NCBI GenBank assembly: GCA_025934635.1
Contig: JAICWX010000027.1
Coordinates: 1-45,652 of the forward strand
Direction of reading: 5' to 3'
Source of the DNA: Streptosporangiaceae bacterium
GTDB lineage: Bacteria > Actinomycetota > Actinomycetes > Streptosporangiales > Streptosporangiaceae
DNA: 45,652 nt
The notes beneath the pieces were generated by a model. It did no database searches. It worked only from the letters and a program-made list of their open reading frames with translations, and was not told where the DNA came from. Positions 17,020 through 25,397 of the stretch are shown here, one piece after another. Within the stretch, counting starts at the first letter, position 1; each line of letters opens with the position of its first letter. Position numbers and translations under genes: made by a program.

Positions 17020-18479
17020 CTAGACGTGCCGGCTGACCGCGCCGTCTTCGTAGGCGGGGTGGCCGAACACCAGCCGCCGCCAGGGGCCGTTCACCGCGGC
17101 TTCGTCGATGAGCCGGCCGGGGATCAGCGGCGCGGGGAGCTTGCCCCGGTAGGCGAGGACGCCGGGCAGGGCGCGCATCGCGGCGAGCACCGGCGCGCCC
17201 TCGGCGTTCGCCCCGAACGAGATCACCTCCGGAAGCATCTTCAGGAACCCGGCCACCGTCTGGTAGCGGCCCGTCAGCTCGGCCCGCCAGTCGTCCGGGT
17301 CCTCCGCGCCGAGCGGCGGGGCCTCCTCGCTGACCACGTGCAGCGCGGCGCGCAGGTCGGCGCGCGAGACGACCGCCTCGATCGCCTCCCACACCAGCGA
17401 CACCCGCGCTCCTCCTCCGGGCCGCCCCAGCCGTCGGAGTCGAACAGCGCCTCCACCGCCACGGCGAGCCGCACCGAGGCCTTCGCGAGCCGGGGGTGCC
17501 CGCGGACCTTCCCCTTGTCGGACTCCCGCTGCGCCTTGTTCAGCAGCCCGGCCGACATCAGCAGGTCCAGCAGCTCCAGCGCGTCATCGACGGACTCGGC
17601 CTCCAGGTACCGGGCCGTGGCCAGCAGCGTCGCGAGCCGCCGGTCGTCGGGGTGACGCCGGATCAGCCAGGCGTCGGCGGTCATCCCGTACCTGGCCAGC
17701 TCGGCCAGCCGCCGCGGCGGCATCAACGCCTCGGCGCCCAGCCCGGCGAGCCAGAGCCCCTGGATCTCCGCGACCTGGTCCAGTGCCGCGATGATCGCCG
17801 GGCCGCTGCCGCGCGGCGGCGGCCCCTTGCGCCACCGCTCCAGGTCCGAGACCCGCATCCCCGGCGAGACCTCTGGCAGCCGGTCCAGCACCCGCCGCTG
17901 GACCGGGGTCAGCAGTGCCTCCAGCACCCGCTACAGGCGGTGCGTCGTCTCGTCGCGCACCCGCGCGACCAGCCGCGCCAGCGTGGTCACGCCCGGCAGC
18001 AGCACCTTCCGCTCCCGCAGCCAGGCGAGCGCGTCGAGGTAGATCGCCTTCGGCCCGTCCCCGGATGTCCATGCCCGCGCGGCCACCCACTCGGTCAGCT
18101 CCGCCTCGGCTTCGGCGAAGTCCCGCAGCCCGTACCTGCGCCGGATCTCCTGCTTGTGGTCGGACTTCGTCTTCACCCGCTCGGTGTACCGCCTCACCAC
18201 GCCCGGGCTCTCGATGCCGAGCTGCCCGGCCACGAAGTCCAGCACCTCGCCCGGCACGTCGAGCGGGTCCTCCAGGAACGTCCCGAGCCACCGCACCGTC
18301 ACCAGCTGCAGCGCGAACCCGGCCTTCATATGATCGCCACGCCGTTGGTCGATGAGTTTCCGGTCCTCGTCATCGAGGAAGAACACCCGCTCCAGGTCCG
18401 CCTGCGACGGAGGCTCCGCGAACCGCCCGTACGCCGCCGCCTCATCATCCGTCAGGAACTCAACCGGCATAGACCGCAC
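17020..18479 (-). pseudogene. Tn3-family transposase relic (nonsense, frameshift, 3' truncation)
   Basis: The N-terminal DUF4158 domain is clear from MPVEFLTDDEAAAYGRF through FFLDDEDRKLIDQRRGDHMKAGFALQLVTVRWLGTFL and the RRYGLRDF segment. A TAG at 17931-17933 interrupts the frame after DETTHRL. The same frame then continues (RVLEALLTPVQRRVLDRLPEVSPGMRVSDLERWRKGP). A one-base shift at about 17408 moves it to MSLVWEAIEAVVSRADLRAALH. Homology ends at WRRLVFGHPAYEDGAVSRHV near 17023, before the Tn3 DDE catalytic domain of the C-terminal half. The element is dead; no resolvase is present. Confidence 0.88.
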
Positions 18480-18598
18480 CGTAGGCGCGAACCAGGATCA
18501 CCTCACCCGCAGCAACCAAACCGTAACAAGATCATGCACGGCCCCGGCCGGCCCACATCGGAACGGCAGCGGGCGGTAACGCGCCCGGGCTCAGCTCG

Positions 18599-18636
18599 CT
18601 AAGCGCCCGTGGCCGTTCCATTGTGGGCGCACCCCC
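18599..18636 (-). repeat. Candidate 38-bp Tn3-type terminal inverted repeat
   Basis: Read on the minus strand toward the transposase, the sequence begins GGGGTGCGCCCACAATGG and ends GGGCGCTTAG. A GGGG outer end, about 38 bp length and a TTAG-like inner end fit Tn3-family ends. It lies 120 bp upstream of the transposase start, where that end should be. The partner end is missing, so this cannot be confirmed here. Confidence 0.45.
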
Positions 18637-18827
18637 TACACCGCCATACAGCCCACCCGGCTCCTGCGCCGCCACCCCGGCTACAACAACGGCCGCCACC
18701 GCATCACCGCGATGTTCGATAGCGGCGTCCGCCGGACCATCGTCCGTCGCTGACAGCAGAGCTGCCGAGGCGAACGCTGCTTAGCGTTGCTGCGCGGGAC
18801 CCGGCTTCAGCTAGGGCACCCAGCTCC

Positions 18828-18873
18828 ACTGACATTGCTGTGTCGTTCCTACTGACATTTTCGTGTCGCTCAA
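18828..18873. repeat. Two adjacent 23-bp imperfect repeats, possible IS21-type end
   Basis: ACTGACATTGCTGTGTCGTTCCT (18828-18850) is followed immediately by ACTGACATTTTCGTGTCGCTCAA (18851-18873), with 17 of 23 positions identical. Tandem TGACATTTTCGTGTCG units resemble the multiple terminal repeats of IS21-family elements; that resemblance is from memory. No istA/istB remains nearby. Between 18637 and 18827 I see no supported gene. Confidence 0.5.
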
Positions 18874-18875
18874 CA

Positions 18876-19279
18876 CGCGCGCTGCCCATCCCGCGCATCG
18901 GGAAGGATGACGCGGTAGTCAACGCGCTGCGTACGCTGCACGATCTCCAGCAAATCGAGGCGTCGGCGGCAATGCCCGCCTACGAGTCGAGCTGCTACCT
19001 GGTGGCCGACGAGCTGGGCTGACCGCTGCACCCGGATTTCTACTCCGATGAGTTCAGGCGGATCTGTAAGGCGGCCGGTCTACCCGTGATCCGGCTGCAC
19101 GCCACACGATCAACAGCCTGATGGCCGCCGCTGGCGTGCCCAGGCATATCCGGGCGGCCTGGTGCGGCCACACCGAGGAAGTCAACGAGGACACGTACAC
19201 CCACGCCAGGCCCGAGGATCTGGCCGCCGCTGGTGACACCATCGGTGACATTTTCCGGGCGCGTGTGTCAAAACGGTGA
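18876..19279 (+). pseudogene. Tyrosine-recombinase (integrase) C-terminal relic beside tRNA-Arg
   Basis: The visible pieces are DDAVVNALRTLHDLQQIEAS and YLVADELG followed by a TGA (19020-19022) where a Trp or Gln codon is expected. The same frame then reads PLHPDFYSDEFRRICKAAGLPVIRLH. A small deletion near 19100-19110 destroys the LHDTRHT catalytic box and shifts the frame. The last frame reads INSLMAAAGVPRHIRAAWCGHTEEVNEDTYTHARPEDL with the HxxR-like, GH and nucleophile Tyr (DTYTHA) regions. The N-terminal two thirds are absent. Its 3' end lies 76 bp from tRNA-Arg, the usual layout of actinomycete integrative elements. Confidence 0.85.
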
Positions 19280-19354
19280 CAAAACCCGGTCCTGCTAGCG
19301 CTCTGAGGGCCGGTGAAAACTCCAGATAGAAGCCCTGACCTGCGGATTCTCTTG

Positions 19355-19427
19355 CGCGCTCGGAGGGACTCGAACCCCCAACCTTCTGATCCGTAGTCAG
19401 ATGCTCTATCCGTTGAGCTACGAGCGC
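19355..19427 (-). tRNA. tRNA-Arg (anticodon ACG)
   Basis: 73 nt on the minus strand. The acceptor stem is GCGCTCG/CGAGCGC, the D arm is AGCTCAACGGATAGAGC, and the anticodon stem TCTGA/TCAGA closes the loop CTACGGA, giving anticodon ACG (reads CGU). The T arm contains GGTTCGAGTCC. CCA is not encoded. The neighbouring integrase relic suggests that its 3' end served as an attachment site. Confidence 0.95.
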
Positions 19428-19732
19428 AGATCTTGAGTTGTCCTACCTGCGGTTTTGCAGGCATCTGGGACGATAGTACACACGCACGGCGAGGGTTGAG
19501 CAGCTGATTCGTCGCCCAGCACCGGCCATGCGTACCCATTAAGGGTAGGGCATGGCGGGCGCGGTTCGCACCGGTGACCGGGAGGAACCCTGGGAATCGA
19601 AACGATCACTCTTAGCTACGATACTGTCTGGCTGTAGCGCGGCTACGGCCGGAATCGCTCCTCTGCGACACCTGGACCTGGTAACGCCAGATGTACTCCC
19701 TTCGGACCTCTTGTTGTGGGAGTCTTTTCGAT
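19428..19732. other. Intergenic region between tRNA-Arg and the methyltransferase gene
   Basis: No gene is supported. It must contain the leftward tRNA promoter and the rightward promoter of the restriction-modification operon. The sequence just before the methyltransferase (TTGTTGTGGGAG) supplies a ribosome site. It is less GC-rich than the flanking core genes. Confidence 0.5.
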
Positions 19733-20980
19733 ATGAGCGCTGGGGCGGCTGTTGACTTGTTCAGCGGGGCCGGCGGAGCGTCCCTCGGGTTGATCAGCGG
19801 CGGGTTCGACCTGCGGCTTGCCGCCGACCTCAACCCGGCTTGCGGGCTGACTCACAAGGCGAACCTTCCCAGCGAGTTTCTCGTGGCGGACATCCGAGAC
19901 GTTGACGCCGCCAAGGTGCTCAACACTGCCGAGATCGCACCCGGCGAGCTGGACCTCCTCTTCGCCGGGCCGCCGTGCCAGGGGTTCTCGATGATCGGGG
20001 CCCGCGTCGTCTGGGATGCTCGCAACAACCTCTTCCGCGAAGTGCTGAGGCTCGCCGGTGACCTCAAGCCGCGGTGCGTGGTCATCGAGAACGTGCCCGG
20101 ACTGGTCACGCTCGCTCAGGGCGCATATCTGCGGGCCATCCTGCAAGGACTCGCCGACCAGGGGTACGAGGCAGCATGCGCCGAGTTGCTCGCCGCGCAG
20201 TACGGCGCTCCTCAGATGAGGTGGCGCCTGATCATCATTGGCTGGCGCCGTGACCTGGGCATCCCCGCCGGCTACGGATTCCCCGCCCCTTCTGTCGGTT
20301 CGGAAGCCATCGGCAGTCTCCTGCCCAACTGCACGATCACTCAGCCTCAGATGCGGGGATTCATCACGGCGAGGGAGGCTATAGCCGACCTCCCCGCGAT
20401 CGAGGCGGGCGAGGAGGCAGTCACCTATACGGGACCGCCATCAGGGCACTACCAGCAGTCGATGCGAGATGGCCTCACCAGCGAGCTGTTCAACCACTAT
20501 GCCGCCCGCCTCTCACCGGCCAATCTCGCGCGCCTAGCCCTGCTCAAGCCAGGCCAGGACTGGCGCGACCTGCCGACCGACATGCTTCCTCCCGGCATGC
20601 AGCGCGCGCTGCGCAAAGATCACACGCGGCGCTATCGCCGGATGACCTGGGACGGCGTGCCCCGGTCGGTAATCACCCGGTTCCGTGATCCCAAGTCCGG
20701 CGAATACACCCACCCGGAGCAGGACCGGACGATCTCCATCCGGGAGGCAGCCCGGCTTCAGGGGTTCCCGGACCGATTCATCTTTCACGGGGACCGCTCA
20801 AGTCAATACGACCAGGTCGGCAATGCCGTCCCCGTCCAGCTCGCCGAAGCGATCGCTCGTGAGGTGCGAGGCTGTCTTGACGGTCGCCTCGGCGAACGAC
20901 TCAAGGATCCTTTCCGGCGCCGCCCAGTTCCGCTCATCAGCGCCCACGGCGAGTTGATCGCGATAAGCCCGCTCTGCTAA
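19733..20980 (+). CDS. DNA (cytosine-5-)-methyltransferase of a type II system
   Basis: A 415-residue C5 methyltransferase. Motif I is DLFSGAGGASLG (residues 8-19). Motif IV is AGPPCQGFSMIG with catalytic Cys82. Motif VI is ENVPG (119-123) and motif VIII is QMRWRLIIIG. The target-recognition region lies in the middle, then motif IX (REAARLQGFPDRFIF) and motif X (QVGNAVPVQLAEAIA). All catalytic elements are present, so it should be active. The start at 19733 follows GGGAG at a 10-bp distance. The NotI-like endonuclease begins 34 bp downstream, so this is the protecting enzyme of the pair. Confidence 0.93.
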   Translation: MSAGAAVDLFSGAGGASLGLISGGFDLRLAADLNPACGLTHKANLPSEFLVADIRDVDAAKVLNTAEIAPGELDLLFAGPPCQGFSMIGARVVWDARNNLFREVLRLAGDLKPRCVVIENVPGLVTLAQGAYLRAILQGLADQGYEAACAELLAAQYGAPQMRWRLIIIGWRRDLGIPAGYGFPAPSVGSEAIGSLLPNCTITQPQMRGFITAREAIADLPAIEAGEEAVTYTGPPSGHYQQSMRDGLTSELFNHYAARLSPANLARLALLKPGQDWRDLPTDMLPPGMQRALRKDHTRRYRRMTWDGVPRSVITRFRDPKSGEYTHPEQDRTISIREAARLQGFPDRFIFHGDRSSQYDQVGNAVPVQLAEAIAREVRGCLDGRLGERLKDPFRRRPVPLISAHGELIAISPLC

Positions 20981-21014
20981 ACAGCCTCTTCGACGGCACG
21001 GAAGGCCCGGTGAC

Positions 21015-22238
21015 GTGAGCCAATCCCCCTCCCCGCCGCAACCCGCTGCCTCCACTCGCGGGCCAGCGACCAGGCCGCACATCTCCGAATGGTTCGGTCA
21101 TCGGGTCTTCCCAACTGTTGCCGTCACTCCGGTCTCACTCGGGCAGCAGCGCTCGGGTACGTGCCCGTTCCTCACCGAAACGCTGACCAAGTCCACGCCA
21201 TGCGTGAAGGCCGAGAACTCGCGTGGCGTCTGCACGATCAGCGCCACAAGCAATGGCGTGCGACAGGACTGGCTAGTCTGTCCCTACCGGGCACTAGATG
21301 ACGACCTGCTCGCGGGAATGGTGCGAAGACTGTACGGCGTTCCTGATCCGGTTTCGCTTCTGATCCGTCCGGCTAAGGCGCTTGAATCTCCCGGCATACG
21401 CGAAGAAACCCTACTGGCAGTCAGATCCGGTGATACCCGGCGGGTTTTTCTTTATTTTCAGGATAAGCTCGGCGGCGAGATCAGCCTGTCCAGGACGCCT
21501 GCGTCACCTGAGCTATCTTTCGATATAACGGTCGTCGAGCTGCTGCCCGCCGAACCGCAGCAACTCGATCTTTACGACCCGGCTGTCCCGGGTGTTCAAG
21601 TCGGGAAGTACGGGGTGATCGAGTTGCAAACTACCGACACGCACGGAAGTTACAAGCATGCTGTCGGCGCGCTTACCAATGCACTGGACCTGCATGGCAG
21701 TCAGTTCCCGCAGATGCTTTCCGAAAATCCAGAATGGGCTGGGCGTAAAGTTGAGGGGCCGAACATCTCCAATGTCTTCAAGCGCACATTCTATCAGATC
21801 GCCTTCAAGTTTCAGATAACCAGGCGGGATACCTCGGCCGGATGCATCCTGGCCTTGCCGAAGCCTGTCTGGGATTCCTGGCAACCGTTCCTGGGCGCTC
21901 CCGAGCTTCGAGCGCACGGAGACGGCACGTGGCGCTTGCTCGACGATCATGAGGCTAACCCGGTTGACTGGATATATGTCTTTGACATCGACGACCAGCC
22001 GGGTCCGGATGGAGGTCCCGCTTCTTTGAAGGTTCCGCTCGTGATAGGTACTGATGCGGCCACGCTGAGCCGAGCCGCCTTCGATATCGCACCAGCGAAA
22101 GCCGTCGAGCACGGACAGGGCACTGATGCCGTGGTTTCCACTATCGTTCGACGGCTCTCAGCCCATCTTCCCAGTATTGCGAACTTAGGATATTCGCAGG
22201 CCAGCACGGCGAAGACCCGAAATATCCGTGCTGGAGAA
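21015..22238 (+). CDS. NotI-like type II restriction endonuclease (natural stop codon not seen)
   Basis: About 408 residues. The N-terminal SEWFGHRVFPTVA and DWLVCPYRALDDDLL match the NotI family as I remember it. Four cysteines (50, 63, 73, 89; TCPF, PCVK, VCTI, VCPY) fit the iron-binding domain of that family. A PD-(D/E)xK-like site is visible as the Asp of ELSFDITVVEL (about 170) with GVIELQTTDTHGSYKHA, where E203-x-Q205 replaces E-x-K, as in NotI and EagI to my knowledge. Codon use is much less GC-rich than its neighbours, a sign of transfer. No stop occurs before the LLM gene: the frame stays open to 23366 through antisense sequence, so the 3' end is probably frameshifted or cut. Confidence 0.75.
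22201..22234. terminator. Hairpin between the convergent endonuclease and LLM genes
   Basis: CCAGCACGG (22201-22209) and CCGTGCTGG (22226-22234) form a perfect 9-bp stem with a 16-nt loop, just before the LLM stop at 22239-22241. Its position suits a bidirectional terminator. It lies inside the stop-less endonuclease frame, which suggests that the original gene ended before it. Confidence 0.5.
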
Positions 22239-23228
22239 TCAGCTGGCGTCGACCTTCGGCATGATCTCTTCCTTGATCCGCTTGAGGTCATCCATCGTCT
22301 TGGCGGTCGGCACGTCGGCGAACGGCGGCCAGATCAGCGGCATCGTGAGCCCGGCCTCCTTGTACCGCTTAAGCCGGTCGGTGATCTGCCCGGCGGTTCC
22401 CACCATGAGGTTGGTGACCCGGCCGTTGTCCGACTGGTCGGTCTCGGCGTCCGTGATCACGGTCCAGAGCATGCTGCAGATCTCGAGGTCGTCCACCGAG
22501 CGCGAGCTCCCGAGCTCGTCCAGTTCCCGCTGGATGGCGCTGCGCCAGTGCTGGATGTCCTCGGGCGAGTCCTGGATCCCGATCCAGCCCGACAGGTTGT
22601 ACTTGGCGATGCGCAGCGCCGAGCGCTTCGGGTCCTTGAGCCCGCTCATGAAGATCGGCAGCGGGTCCTGCAGCGGCTTGACCCCGAACCCGCACCGCTG
22701 GAAGTCGGCGAACTCGCCGTGGTACTCGAACAGGTCGTTGGTCCAGATGCCCTGCATGATCTCGATCGTCTCGCGTACGTGCTTGTGCCGCCGGGGGAAG
22801 ATGTCGGTGGCGCTCGCGGCCGCGAACTCCTCGGGCATCCAGCCGGAGCCGACGCCGACGTTGAGCCTGCCGCCCGCGAGATGGTCGATCGTCGCCAGCT
22901 CGGCGGCGAGGACACCGGGGGCGCGGTACGGGGTGTCGGTGATGCTCATGCCGATCCGCACCCTGGTCGTCTTCGCGGCGAGCCAGGGGATCAGCGGCAT
23001 GCCCTGGAACCACTCCCCCCGCGCGGCAACCGGCAGGGCCTTGGGCAGGCCCGGCATCATGCCGAACGAGTACTGCAGCTCCTCGGTATCAGATGTCTCG
23101 GGAACGACGATCCGGTCGAGCGTCCAGACGGAGTCGAAGTCGAGGTCCTCGGCGAGGGCGGTGAGATCTTCGAGCTCGGAGATGGTCACCTTGGTGCGGA
23201 AGTTCGGCAGGTAGAGAGCGAGCTTCAT
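22239..23228 (-). CDS. LLM class flavin-dependent oxidoreductase
   Basis: A 329-residue TIM-barrel protein of the luciferase-like monooxygenase family. It opens MKLALYLPNFRTKVTISELEDLTALAEDLDFDSVWTLDRIV. The segments RVRIGMSITDTPYRAPGVLAAELATIDHLAGGRLNVGVGSGWMPEEFAA are the family core for F420 or FMN binding, and LKRYKEAGLTMPLIWPPFADV forms the C-terminal end of the barrel. Many actinobacterial members use F420. It lies 80 bp downstream of an acyl-CoA ligase on the same strand, so a degradative or lipid-related pathway is likely. Substrate unknown. Confidence 0.92.
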   Translation of the reverse strand: MKLALYLPNFRTKVTISELEDLTALAEDLDFDSVWTLDRIVVPETSDTEELQYSFGMMPGLPKALPVAARGEWFQGMPLIPWLAAKTTRVRIGMSITDTPYRAPGVLAAELATIDHLAGGRLNVGVGSGWMPEEFAAASATDIFPRRHKHVRETIEIMQGIWTNDLFEYHGEFADFQRCGFGVKPLQDPLPIFMSGLKDPKRSALRIAKYNLSGWIGIQDSPEDIQHWRSAIQRELDELGSSRSVDDLEICSMLWTVITDAETDQSDNGRVTNLMVGTAGQITDRLKRYKEAGLTMPLIWPPFADVPTAKTMDDLKRIKEEIMPKVDAS

Positions 23229-23307
23229 TGGACGGTCTCCTCACGGTGCGAACATGAACATCCGGGCTCCTTGCCCAGCTTGGCAGCGGCCTGGCCCGGG
23301 TCGAGTC

Positions 23308-24858
23308 TCAACGTGATCCGCCGTCGGCCGGTTCGGCCCGGAGCCGGTCGCGCAGCTCCCGCTTGACGACCTTGCCGTAGTTGTTGACCGGCAGGGCATC
23401 GACGAACCGGTAGTCCTTGGGGCGCTTGAACCGGGCGATGTAATCCAGGCAGGTCTGGTCGAGGTCCGTCACCGACGGCTCGGCGTGGTCGGCGGCCACC
23501 ACGAAGGCCACCACCGCCTCGCCCCACTGCGGGTCGGGCCGGCCGACGACGGCGGCGGCCCGGACGCCGGGGTGGCGGAGCAGCGCCTCCTCGACCTCCC
23601 GGGGGTAGATGTTCATACCCCCGCTGATGATCAGGTCCTTGGACCGGTCCCGCAGCGTGAGGTACCCGTCGGCGTCGAAGCTGCCGATGTCGCCGGTGTA
23701 CAGCCAGCCGTCGCGCAGGGCCTCGGCGGTGGCGTCCGGTGAGTTCCAGTAGCCGGCCATGACCACGTCGCCCCGGACCACCACCTCGCCGGCCTCGCCG
23801 GCGGGGAGCTCGCGGCCGTCGTCGCCGGTGACGCGCACCTCGACGTCGGTGCGGGGGACGCCGACGCTCTGCATGCGGTCCCGCCACCGAGGATGGTCCC
23901 GGTCGGCGTGGTCGGCCTTGGACAGGCCGGTGATCGTCATCGGCGCCTCGCCCTGGCCGTAGATCTGGGCCAGGCGGGGACCGAACACGGCCAGCGCGTC
24001 CTCGAGGTCGGCCAGGTACATCGGCGCGCCGCCGTAGATGATCGTCTTCAGGTGCGACAGGTCCGCGTCCGCGACGGCCCGGTCGTCGGCCAGCCGCTTC
24101 ACCATGGTGGGGGCGGCGAAGAACGACATCCCCGGCCAGCGCGCCAGCAGCCCGGCGATCTCGCCGCCGTCGACGCCGCCGGACTGCGGCAGGACGCTCA
24201 CGGCCCCCCGGGCCACGTGCGGCAGCCCGTAGAGCCCCGCCCCGTGCGACAGCGGCGCGGCGTGCAGGATGCTGTCCTGCGGCTGTACCGGGTCGATGTC
24301 CGCGAAGTAGCTGAGCGTCGCCATCAGCAGGCTGCGATGGGTGAGCGTGGCTCCCTTGGGCCGTCCGGTGGTGCCGCTGGTGTAGAACAGCCAGGCCGGG
24401 TCCTCCGGCCGCCTGTCGGCGAGCCGGGCCGGCGCCGCCGCCGTGAGCCGGTCCCAGCGCTCGCCGGGCGCGACCACCGCCGCCTGGAGCGAGGCGACGG
24501 TGCCGACTAGCGACTCGACGTCGCCTGCGTGGTCGGCATCGGTCACGACGACGGCCGACTCGCTGTGCTCGAGGATGTAGGCGATCTCGTCGCGGTGCAG
24601 GCGGGCGTTGACCGGCACGGCCACCAGGCCCGCGTGCCAGCTGGCGTACAGCGCCTCGAGGTACTCCGGCCGGTTGCGCATCACGATCGCGACCCGGTCC
24701 CCGGGTGCCAGGCCGAACTGATCACGCAGGCTGGTCGCCGCGCCGGCCGTCCGGGCGGCGAACTCGCGCCAGCTCGCGTGGACGCGCTCGCCCTCGGCCA
24801 GCGCCGGGTCACCGGGCCGCCGGCGGGCGTGGCGCTCGATCCACGCGGCCGGGTTCAT
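23308..24858 (-). CDS. AMP-binding acyl-CoA synthetase/ligase
   Basis: A 516-residue ANL-superfamily adenylating enzyme. The phosphate-binding P-loop is LFYTSGTTGRPKGATLTHRS (about 165-185). Adenine and ribose contacts are IYGQGEAPMTIT and LYTGDIGSFDADGYLTLRDRSKDLIISGGMNIYPREVE. The terminal catalytic lysine lies in PVNNYGKVVKRELRDRL. It forms an acyl-CoA via an acyl-adenylate. The substrate is not determined by sequence; fatty or aromatic acid is the usual case. The LLM oxidoreductase follows downstream on the same strand and is probably in the same operon. Confidence 0.92.
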   Translation of the reverse strand: MNPAAWIERHARRRPGDPALAEGERVHASWREFAARTAGAATSLRDQFGLAPGDRVAIVMRNRPEYLEALYASWHAGLVAVPVNARLHRDEIAYILEHSESAVVVTDADHAGDVESLVGTVASLQAAVVAPGERWDRLTAAAPARLADRRPEDPAWLFYTSGTTGRPKGATLTHRSLLMATLSYFADIDPVQPQDSILHAAPLSHGAGLYGLPHVARGAVSVLPQSGGVDGGEIAGLLARWPGMSFFAAPTMVKRLADDRAVADADLSHLKTIIYGGAPMYLADLEDALAVFGPRLAQIYGQGEAPMTITGLSKADHADRDHPRWRDRMQSVGVPRTDVEVRVTGDDGRELPAGEAGEVVVRGDVVMAGYWNSPDATAEALRDGWLYTGDIGSFDADGYLTLRDRSKDLIISGGMNIYPREVEEALLRHPGVRAAAVVGRPDPQWGEAVVAFVVAADHAEPSVTDLDQTCLDYIARFKRPKDYRFVDALPVNNYGKVVKRELRDRLRAEPADGGSR

Positions 24859-24953
24859 AGCACCGTCCTCCCCAACGAGGCCAGCGTAACTCCGGCGGGA
24901 CGGCTGCTCAATGACGTGAGCTTGGCTTTTGCCCGGCCGCTATCATCACGACG

Positions 24954-25397
24954 ATGAGGCTCACGGATCACGAGGCGCGGGCCAGGCTTGAGGCGCACGA
25001 CCACGGGATCTTGTGCACCGTGCACGCCGGGCGGGGCGTCGACGCCGTGCCCGTCGCGTACGCCGTGGACGGCGAGGGCAACGTAGGCATACCCGTCGAC
25101 CAGGTCAAGCCGAAGGCGTCACTGCGGCTGCAGCGGGAACGGAACCTGGAGGCGGATCCGCGGGCCACCCTGCTGGCCGAGCACTGGGACCGCGACGACT
25201 GGTCACGGCTGTGGTGGGTGCGGGCCGAGCTGCACTGGCAGGGTACGGACGCCGCGGGCCGGGAGGCGTCCCTGGCCGCGCTGCTAGCCGGGCGCTACCC
25301 GCAGTACCAGGACCAGCCGTTCGCCCGGATCCTCGTACTGCGCATCGTCGGCGTCACCGGCTGGGCGGCCAGCGACCGTCAGCGACCGACGCGGTAG
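24954..25397 (+). CDS. PPOX-class F420-dependent enzyme (TIGR03668-like)
   Basis: A 147-residue split-barrel protein. The opening RARLEAHDHGILCTVHAGRGVDAVPVAYAVDGEGNVGIPVDQVKPK followed by LQRERNLEADPRATLLAEHWDRDDWSRLWWVRAEL matches the PPOX/F420 family; the RNLxxxPRATLL segment is typical of deazaflavin-binding members. Probably a small F420H2-dependent reductase or F420-binding protein. It diverges from the acyl-CoA ligase gene and its 3' end overlaps the following convergent gene by 19 bp. Confidence 0.9.
   Translation: MRLTDHEARARLEAHDHGILCTVHAGRGVDAVPVAYAVDGEGNVGIPVDQVKPKASLRLQRERNLEADPRATLLAEHWDRDDWSRLWWVRAELHWQGTDAAGREASLAALLAGRYPQYQDQPFARILVLRIVGVTGWAASDRQRPTR

Noticed and set aside
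16414..17655. 413-codon plus-strand frame across the Tn3 relic
   Set aside because: The transposase reads on the other strand; upstream part lacks any protein-like motif.
18704..18922. 72-codon minus-strand frame near the IS21-like repeats
   Set aside because: It runs across the repeat and the integrase relic, so it is a chance frame.
21015..23366. A real 783-residue fusion protein
   Set aside because: The second half is antisense to a well-conserved LLM enzyme and has no domain of its own, so I treat only the first part as the endonuclease.
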